A DNA stretch of 64,000 nt, taken from Tenebrionibacter intestinalis. Lineage in GTDB: Bacteria; Pseudomonadota; Gammaproteobacteria; Enterobacterales; Enterobacteriaceae. The position numbers and the translations under genes are program-made. The stretch is from contig NZ_JAEPBH010000021.1 of assembly GCF_016632365.1 (NCBI RefSeq), positions 1-64,000 on the forward strand, in the 5' to 3' direction. Under the pieces are notes generated by a model. That model worked only from the letters and a program-made list of their open reading frames with translations. It was not told the origin of the DNA and did no database searches. The first letter of the stretch is position 1. Every line of letters begins with the position of its first letter. Of this stretch, positions 57,286 to 64,000 are shown piece after piece.

Positions 57286-60200
57286 TCAGCCGTTAATCTG
57301 CTCCATCGCCTGCAACACGCGCTTGTCGGAAATGGGATATGGCGTGCCAAGCTGCTGGGCGAAGTAACTTACGCGCAACTCTTCTATCATCCAGCGCACG
57401 GCCTGTACATCCTCATCGTCGCGGCGCGCCTGCGGTAGTTTATTCAGCCACTCGCGCCACGCCTGCTGCACCTGTTCAACTCTGAGCATTTGCGCGCGAT
57501 CGCGATGGGGATCGACCGCCATTTTCTCAAGGCGCTTTTCAATCGCCTGTAAATAGCGCTGGGTGTCCGCCAGCCGCAGCCAGCCGTTGCCGGTAACAAA
57601 GCCGCGATAAACAAGTCCCCCCATCTGGTTTTTGATATCCGCCAGTCCCAGCGCCATAGACATATCCACACGCCCCTTCAGGCGCTTATTAATGCTAAAC
57701 ACCGTACTGAGAATACGCTCTACCTGCTTTGCGATATCCACTACCGTATCGTTCAGCTCCGCACGCACTTTTTCGTGCAACGCCGCAAACCCTGCCTCAT
57801 CGCGCACCGGTCCGCCCGCATCATGGATAAGCTTATCCACAGCGCAGGTGATACAGTCGTCAATCAGGTCAAGCACTTTGCCGTAAGGGTTGAAATACAG
57901 CCCCAGTTTGGCTTTATTCGGCAGCTTTTCGTGCAGGTATTTAATCGGCGAGGGGATATTCAACAACAGCAGGCGGCGCAGCCCGCGCCACATAGCGTGC
58001 GCCTGCTCCTGCGGATTATCGAACAATCTTATCGCTACGCTGTCTTTTTCATCCACCAGCGCAGGCCAGGCTTTAACCTCATAGCCGCCGCGCTTTTGCG
58101 CGTAGCTTTGCGGCAATGTGCCAAAACTCCAGATATGCAATCCACGCTGCTCGATACCGTCGTCGGCTACCGCAGAGAGGGTAGCCTGCACTTTTTCCTT
58201 CAACCCGCGCTTTAACGCCGCCAGGTCCTTGCCCTCACGCAGCGTTTTGTTGCGCTCATCAACCACTCTGAAGGTCATTTTCAGATGTTCGGGCACCGCA
58301 TCCCACTGCCAGGCGTCTCGTTCGACACTTACGCCGGTCATCCGTCGCAGTTCGCGTTCCAGGCTTTCCAGCAGCGGCATCGCCAGCGGCGTGGCCCGGC
58401 CCAGAAACGCCTCAGCGTAGTTTGGCGCAGGCACGAAATTACGACGCAGCGGTTTGGGCAACGATTTAATCAGCGCCACAATCAGTTCGCGGCGCATACC
58501 CGGCACCTGCCATTCAAATCCGCTCTCCTCTACCTGGTTAAGCAGCGGCAGAGGAATATGCAGCGTAACGCCATCGGCGTCGGCGCCCGGTTCAAACTGA
58601 TAGCTCAATCGCAGCCTGAGATTGCCCTGCTGCCAGAAGTTTGGATAGTCGAGGCGGCTAACCTTTTCCGCGCCTTCCTTGATAAGCATGCTCTTTTTGA
58701 AGTTGAGCCGCTCCGGCGTTTCCCGGCTGACTTTTTTCCACCAGCTATCGAAGTGACGGCCTGAAACCACGTCATGGTCAATACGCTGGTCATAAAATTC
58801 AAACAGCGTTTCATCGTCAACGAGGATGTCGCGGCGGCGCGTCCGGTGTTCCAGGTCTTCCACTTCAGCGCGCAGCTTCTGATTTTCCTTAAAAAAGGCA
58901 TGACGGGTCTGCCAGTCGCCCTCCACCAGCGCGTGGCGGATAAACAGTTCGCGACACAGCGCCGGGTCAATATGGCTGTAGTTGACTTTGCGCGCCGCCA
59001 CAACAGGCACCCCGTAAAGCGTCACTTTTTCCATCGCCATTACCGCGCCCCGGGCACGCTCCCAGTGCGGTTCGCTATAGAAATGCTTAACCAGGTGTTG
59101 GGCCAGCGGTTCGATCCACTCTGCCTCAATGCGCGCGGCTATACGGCCCCACAGGCGGCTGGTTTCCACCAGCTCGGCCACCACAACCCATTTGGGCGGC
59201 TTTTTAAACAACCCGGAGCCGGGAAAGAGTGAAAAACGGGCGTTGCGGGCGCCGGTATATTCCTGTTTGTCGGCGTCTTTCATTCCAATATGCGACAACA
59301 GGCCTGTCAGCAGCGCGCAGTGCACGGCGCGGTAATCCGCCGGTTCACTGTTAACCGGGATACCCAGTTCTTTCACTACCTGGCGTAGTTGGGTATAAAC
59401 ATCCTGCCATTCACGTACCCGCAGCCAGTTTAAAAAATCGGCGCGACACTGGCGGCGAAACTGGTTACCGGATAAGACTCTTTGCTGTTCCTGGAGATAA
59501 TTCCAAAGATTTACCCAGGCGAAAAAGTCCGATTCTTTGTCGTGAAAACGCCGATGTTTCTCATCCGACGCCTGCTGTTTGTCCTGCGGGCGTTCGCGCG
59601 GATCCTGTATTGACAGCGCAGCGGTAATAATCATCGCCTCACGCACGCAGCCCTGGGCCTGCGCTTCAAGCACCATTCGCGCCAGCCTTGGATCTAACGG
59701 CAGGCGCGCCAGGCTACGCCCCTGTTCAGTCAGGCGGTAGCCGCCGCGCTCTTCACCGGAGCGAATAGCGCCTAACTCTTCCAGCAGCCGCACGCCGTCC
59801 TGAATATTGCGCCGATCGGGAGCTTCAACAAAAGGGAATGCGCTGATATCGCCAAGACCAAGCGCGGTCATTTGCAAAATGACCGACGCCAGGTTAGTGC
59901 GCAAGATTTCCGGGTCGGTAAATGCCGGGCGCGACAGAAAGTCTTCTTCGGAATAAAGCCGGATACAGATACCTTCCGATACGCGCCCGCAGCGTCCTTT
60001 GCGCTGATTCGCCGAAGCCTGCGACACGGGTTCTATCGGCAGGCGCTGTACTTTGGTGCGAAAGCTGTAGCGGCTAATGCGCGCGGTGCCGGGATCAATG
60101 ACATATTTAATTCCCGGCACGGTGAGCGAGGTTTCAGCCACGTTCGTCGCCAGCACAATGCGTCGCCCGCCGTGCGGCTGGAATATACGGTTTTGCTCGC

Positions 60201-61185
60201 TAGTTGACAAACGCGCATAGAGCGGCAGTATTTCAGTATGCGGCAGATCAAGTTTCATCAGGCCGTCTGCGGTATCGCGAATTTCACGCTCGCCGCTCAT
60301 AAAAATCAGGATATCCCCCGGCCCTTCACGTCCCAGTTCGTCCACAGCGTCAAAAATCGCCTGAAGCTGATCGCGTTCGCCGTCCTGCGCCTCTTCCACA
60401 ACGGGGCGATAGCGCACTTCAACCGGCCAGGTGCGGCCGGAAACTTCAACGATCGGCGCATTATTAAAATGGCGCGAAAAACGCTGCGGATCGATAGTCG
60501 CCGAGGTGATTATCACCTTCAGGTCAGGGCGACGCGCAAGCAACTCTTTCAGATAGCCAAGCAGAAAGTCGATATTCAGGCTGCGTTCGTGGGCTTCGTC
60601 GATGATGATGGTATCGTACTGCATCAGCATCCTGTCCTGCTGAATTTCCGCCAGCAAAATACCATCGGTCATCAGTTTCACCTGGGTGCTGTCGCTTATG
60701 CGATCGTTAAAACGCACCTTATAACCCACACAGCCGCCAGGCTCAGTTTGCAGCTCTTCAGCAATGCGGTTCGCCACAGTACGCGCGGCCAGGCGGCGCG
60801 GCTGCGTATGGCCTATTAGCCCTTTTATACCGCGCCCCAGCGCCATACAAATTTTGGGTAGCTGGGTGGTTTTACCCGAACCGGTTTCGCCGGCAATAAT
60901 AGTGACCTGGTTATCGCGCACCGTCTCCAGTATCTGCTGTTTTTTCTGACTAACCGGTAGATGTTCAGGGAAAGTTATCGCCGGGCGCAATGCCTCGTGA
61001 AGCAGCACCTTCTCTGCCGCTGCGTTAATCGACTGCGAAAGCTCAGCGAAAATGGCTCGTCGGGCGTCGGCATTTTTCACCTTTTTAGCGCCGTGCAGAC
61101 GACGGCTAAAGCGAATTTTATCGCTCAGCATAAGCGCGTCAAGGCGCGCGATGAGGCTGGAGAAAGTAGGCGTTTGCGTTTCCAT
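57286..61185 (-). CDS. hrpA: ATP-dependent RNA helicase HrpA
   Basis: The 1299-aa DEAH-box helicase has the same length as E. coli HrpA (1300 aa), which resolves stalled ribosomes and processes fimbrial mRNA. Motifs: GETGSGKTTQLP (Walker A), IDEAHERSLNIDF (DEAH), TSATID (III) and QRKGRCGRVSEGICIRLY (VI), followed by HA2/OB-fold domains and the long HrpA-specific C-terminal region. It is divergent from azoR. Confidence 0.95.
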   Translation of the reverse strand: METQTPTFSSLIARLDALMLSDKIRFSRRLHGAKKVKNADARRAIFAELSQSINAAAEKVLLHEALRPAITFPEHLPVSQKKQQILETVRDNQVTIIAGETGSGKTTQLPKICMALGRGIKGLIGHTQPRRLAARTVANRIAEELQTEPGGCVGYKVRFNDRISDSTQVKLMTDGILLAEIQQDRMLMQYDTIIIDEAHERSLNIDFLLGYLKELLARRPDLKVIITSATIDPQRFSRHFNNAPIVEVSGRTWPVEVRYRPVVEEAQDGERDQLQAIFDAVDELGREGPGDILIFMSGEREIRDTADGLMKLDLPHTEILPLYARLSTSEQNRIFQPHGGRRIVLATNVAETSLTVPGIKYVIDPGTARISRYSFRTKVQRLPIEPVSQASANQRKGRCGRVSEGICIRLYSEEDFLSRPAFTDPEILRTNLASVILQMTALGLGDISAFPFVEAPDRRNIQDGVRLLEELGAIRSGEERGGYRLTEQGRSLARLPLDPRLARMVLEAQAQGCVREAMIITAALSIQDPRERPQDKQQASDEKHRRFHDKESDFFAWVNLWNYLQEQQRVLSGNQFRRQCRADFLNWLRVREWQDVYTQLRQVVKELGIPVNSEPADYRAVHCALLTGLLSHIGMKDADKQEYTGARNARFSLFPGSGLFKKPPKWVVVAELVETSRLWGRIAARIEAEWIEPLAQHLVKHFYSEPHWERARGAVMAMEKVTLYGVPVVAARKVNYSHIDPALCRELFIRHALVEGDWQTRHAFFKENQKLRAEVEDLEHRTRRRDILVDDETLFEFYDQRIDHDVVSGRHFDSWWKKVSRETPERLNFKKSMLIKEGAEKVSRLDYPNFWQQGNLRLRLSYQFEPGADADGVTLHIPLPLLNQVEESGFEWQVPGMRRELIVALIKSLPKPLRRNFVPAPNYAEAFLGRATPLAMPLLESLERELRRMTGVSVERDAWQWDAVPEHLKMTFRVVDERNKTLREGKDLAALKRGLKEKVQATLSAVADDGIEQRGLHIWSFGTLPQSYAQKRGGYEVKAWPALVDEKDSVAIRLFDNPQEQAHAMWRGLRRLLLLNIPSPIKYLHEKLPNKAKLGLYFNPYGKVLDLIDDCITCAVDKLIHDAGGPVRDEAGFAALHEKVRAELNDTVVDIAKQVERILSTVFSINKRLKGRVDMSMALGLADIKNQMGGLVYRGFVTGNGWLRLADTQRYLQAIEKRLEKMAVDPHRDRAQMLRVEQVQQAWREWLNKLPQARRDDEDVQAVRWMIEELRVSYFAQQLGTPYPISDKRVLQAMEQING

Positions 61186-61337
61186 GTTTCTGTTTTTTAG
61201 GGCAATAAGGCTGCCGGAGAAATCATATTAAGTGAATATACGTAGCTTACCATATTGCGCCGTTAACTGCCTTGTTCAATAAATTCGAACAGGGGCTTCG
61301 ATATATTGCGCTTTCACTGTAACAAAATTGTGAATAA

Positions 61338-61994
<657 letters not shown>

Positions 61995-62005
61995 TCGCAT
62001 CAAAC

Positions 62006-62037
62006 AAAGAGGGCAAAATGGAGTTCCGCCCTCTTTT
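62006..62037 (+). terminator. Terminator of azoR
   Basis: AAAGAGGGC (62006-62014) pairs with GCCCTCTTT (62028-62036), continuing into T, 12 bp after the azoR stop. Confidence 0.8.
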
Positions 62038-62154
62038 GAGGTTAACAGCCAAATATCGCTGTATAGGATTACTGGTATTTCGGACCGAAATTATTCAGCC
62101 CGGACGTTTGACAACCTGAGCACGGTTAACGCCTTATCTTTTCCGGCCTATCGG

Positions 62155-62691
62155 CTAGCGAATTACCGTTGTCGATGCGTTTTTCCATTTTGACATCATA
62201 TAATCATAAAGCTTCTTATTCTGCCTGAGCGCGCGGCTGGCCTGAGGCGATTTTTCGCCGCCGTAGGCATAATCGGCTATACGTAACGTTTCCAGGCCTT
62301 TTAGCTCATAACGTTTGCCTTTATAGAAAGCGAGATATTTAATCACGCCAGGCTCCAGCTCGCCGAGGCAGGAAAGGCGATATGAAAAGAGAAGGACATT
62401 GTTTTTATCACCAAAAACATCCGCCACATCAAACGCGCCGGGGAAAACTTTTACCTCGCTCTGCGCCGGGCAGCTATCTATTTTATCCTGCAAACGCCAG
62501 CGCGCTTTGCCGTTGAGCAGCTCTGAACCTGTCATATTGAGCGAATTTTGCTGCCTTGAAGTAGCAATGACCACTTCATGCTTACCTTCAGCATCGACCC
62601 AGACAGCTTTATATTCCCCGGCCCACAGCAACTGCGGGTAAAACAGGGCGGCACACAGTATTGTTGCCCATCTATGTTTTACGATATCCAT
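62155..62691 (-). CDS. Secreted protein of unknown function, 178 aa
   Basis: A signal peptide is clear (WATILCAALFYPQLLWA-GEY). The mature part of about 155 residues has two cysteines (KIDSCPAQSEVKVF and SYRLSCLGELEPGVIKYLAF) that could form a disulfide, and a lysine-rich C-terminal part. It resembles soluble periplasmic or extracellular proteins occasionally annotated with surface polysaccharide genes, but I cannot give a function. It is convergent with azoR and 161 bp away. Confidence 0.7.
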   Translation of the reverse strand: MDIVKHRWATILCAALFYPQLLWAGEYKAVWVDAEGKHEVVIATSRQQNSLNMTGSELLNGKARWRLQDKIDSCPAQSEVKVFPGAFDVADVFGDKNNVLLFSYRLSCLGELEPGVIKYLAFYKGKRYELKGLETLRIADYAYGGEKSPQASRALRQNKKLYDYMMSKWKNASTTVIR

Positions 62692-63502
62692 ACCAATATA
62701 TCTATTGTCCTAATAAAGCTTAGTAACGCTATAGCCCCAGGGCTATAAGCCTGCGCCCCGCTAAAAGGCCTGATATCAAAATGACGCGTTGGCGCAACGT
62801 TTATTCAGATACCGTTACGTCAGAAAATTCTGCCTGTTACGACAGACGAAATCGACAAAGCTGATACCCGTCTGAAGTCAAACTACAGGCAGGAAAATGC
62901 TGTTACGTAATTATCTCATTACACGCGTCAGATTCACGCAAAACAGTATGCCGGCCGGTTGGCGCGGTATTTTTACAATCAACAGGGGAACGCTGTGAAA
63001 AGCCGACATACCCCGGTAGTCTGACTATTAGAACAGAAGGATGAAATTGGGTAAAGTAGGAAAAGTATTTCTTCTTAAATAATAAAATTTAAGAAAAATA
63101 TTAATACTCCTATTAATATCTCATAAAAACATCGCGCATAATTTTAATAATCGGCCAGGCAGGCCGCCATGCCATAAGACAGGAAAGATGCCGCCTGTTA
63201 ACCCTGTCCACTATCGGCGTAATTTTCATAGCGCGCTCATATAATGGTGGGTTTCTACGCTCAGGACAGGTATTGGGAAAAGCTTATCCGGCGAGACGGA
63301 TATAAGGATTAGCCTGCGATTTTCAGTTTAATTAACCTGCCGCTGTTAAAGCGATTTACCGTTTTCTACGCCTGTAACAGACCGGCCGTAGCGCTCGCCG
63401 GGTGCGCATATCCAGGACTTGCATAAAAGACGCGCGCGCATTCCTGATAAACCGAAAGCCCGCCGTTTTCCGCCTCAGAAATAACACGGCATTGCGCAAA
63501 AT
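62692..63502. other. Gene-free region upstream of the secreted protein gene
   Basis: About 810 bases without a supported gene. In E. coli many genes lie between ydbL and azoR; here they are absent. The sequence is AT-rich around 63040-63150. I see no mobile element ends. Confidence 0.45.
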
Positions 63503-63640
63503 TTATTCATAACCACAATACCGCGAACAACCTCCCCCCGGCTTTGCGCGAAGGGCCAGCTTCTGGTTCGCAAGCTGCGCGACAAGCGCAACCCGGAATG
63601 CATGGCTTACGCCAGGTATACCGGCCAACAGCGGCGCTAA
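63503..63640 (-). pseudogene. ydbL: ydbL remnant (C-terminal fragment)
   Basis: Directly after ynbE, where ydbL is expected, a minus-strand frame has VALVAQLANQKLALRAKPGG, resembling the YdbL C-terminal VAKIAGQKLVARAAPGE. The signal peptide, the LDEARQQGRVGE-type region and the proper end are missing. ydbL is therefore broken here. Confidence 0.6.
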
Positions 63641-63648
63641 CGGCTTTT

Positions 63649-63855
63649 TTATTGTCCCTCCTCATCAAGCAGATCGCTGCGATTTTTAAGCAGCGTCTCC
63701 ACGTCTTTATCTGCTTTAATATGGATTTCATGATCAATTTTTACGTTCATATTGATAGTCACCGGCTCTTTTGGCGCCGCCACCTCAATACGCGGCGTGC
63801 AGCCGCTAAGCCAGAATGCCGCTGCCGCCAGCACTACCGCCGCTTGACGCTTCAT
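63649..63855 (-). CDS. ynbE: YnbE outer-membrane lipoprotein
   Basis: The 68-aa lipoprotein has a signal peptide with lipobox (AAFWLSGC) and the conserved TPRIEVAAPKEPVTINMNVKID, HEIHIKADKDVETLL body. YnbE works with the AsmA-like protein YdbH as an intermembrane bridge for phospholipid transport to the outer membrane in E. coli. Its ATG shares one base with the ydbH stop (TAATG), and GGAG precedes it, so both are co-translated. Confidence 0.92.
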   Translation of the reverse strand: MKRQAAVVLAAAAFWLSGCTPRIEVAAPKEPVTINMNVKIDHEIHIKADKDVETLLKNRSDLLDEEGQ

Positions 63856-64000
63856 TATTGCTCCTTACAGGCACGCCCGGCGCATGGCGCAGGCAGAGTC
63901 ATATTCTGTTCCAGCCAGGATTGTAGATTGTCGCCAAAACGCAGGCTGCGCCACAGCGTAAACACGTTCTCCTGGTGCGAGTAATTCAGTTTAATATCGC
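63855..64000 (-). CDS. ydbH: YdbH AsmA-like protein, C-terminal end (partial)
   Basis: Only the last about 47 codons are in the window (DIKLNYSHQENVFTLWRSLRFGDNLQSW is read across the edge; the end is LPAPCAGRACKEQ). They fit the C-terminus of YdbH, one of the AsmA-like lipid-transport proteins. The gene continues beyond the right edge. Confidence 0.85.
   Translation of the reverse strand, partial: DIKLNYSHQENVFTLWRSLRFGDNLQSWLEQNMTLPAPCAGRACKEQ

Overview
The window is chromosomal DNA of a member of the Enterobacteriaceae. Read right to left, it follows the gene order of the Escherichia coli 31-33 min region: ydbH-ynbE-(ydbL), azoR, hrpA, ydcF, aldA, ydcI/ydcJ, tehA/tehB, rlhA (ydcP), sutR/ydcO, ydcY, mnaT, curA, a mcbR-like gene, pqqU (yncD), then narUZYWV. 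Protein sequences diverge clearly from E. coli, treF lies beside the nar cluster, and many lineage-specific genes are inserted, so it is a different enteric genus. I cannot name it from sequence alone.

Layout. 1-1700: two terminators, then two paralogous small peptides sharing the identical double-glycine-type leader MRELNSVEVNAVSGAG (bacteriocin/microcin-like). 1840-3951: TonB receptor PqqU. 4100-7190: remnant of a prophage tail module (tail fibre assembly protein, tail fibre, YmfQ-type tail protein, end of a baseplate J protein). 7755-15886: narU-narZYWV, the second membrane nitrate reductase with its transporter. 16256-18954: cytoplasmic trehalase TreF, a duplicated intergenic repeat, a 57-aa ORF and an amphi-Trp protein. 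18996-22157: shikimate-dehydrogenase-like gene, MFS carrier and GntR regulator. 22616-25068: curA, a decayed HTH regulator, mnaT, ydcY. 25473-30968: an autotransporter with a HELAH motif, and a chemotaxis receptor with a sigma-28-like promoter. 31207-38806: rlhA, a coiled-coil membrane protein, sutR/ydcO, a TPR-glycosyltransferase-like protein, tehB and a ruined tehA.

39253-46801 holds a type I-F CRISPR-Cas locus. It has csy4, csy3, csy2, csy1 and a Cas3 with intact HD and helicase motifs, but I see no cas1 and no Cas2 domain fused to Cas3. Where the Cas2 domain would be there is an 80-codon ORF in another frame that runs into Cas3. The array is reduced to two degenerate repeats and one spacer. 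It looks like an adaptation-dead module whose interference genes are still open.

47377-64000: carboxylesterase, ydcJ/ydcI, a DUF1471 protein, a decayed orphan Hcp (T6SS) gene with a decayed downstream ORF, a small ORF behind a perfect FNR-type box, glutathione-dependent formaldehyde dehydrogenase, aldA, ydcF, hrpA, azoR, a secreted protein of unknown function, a remnant of ydbL, ynbE and the end of ydbH. Gene decay (tehA, ydbL, XRE regulator, hcp, prophage) is frequent along the window.
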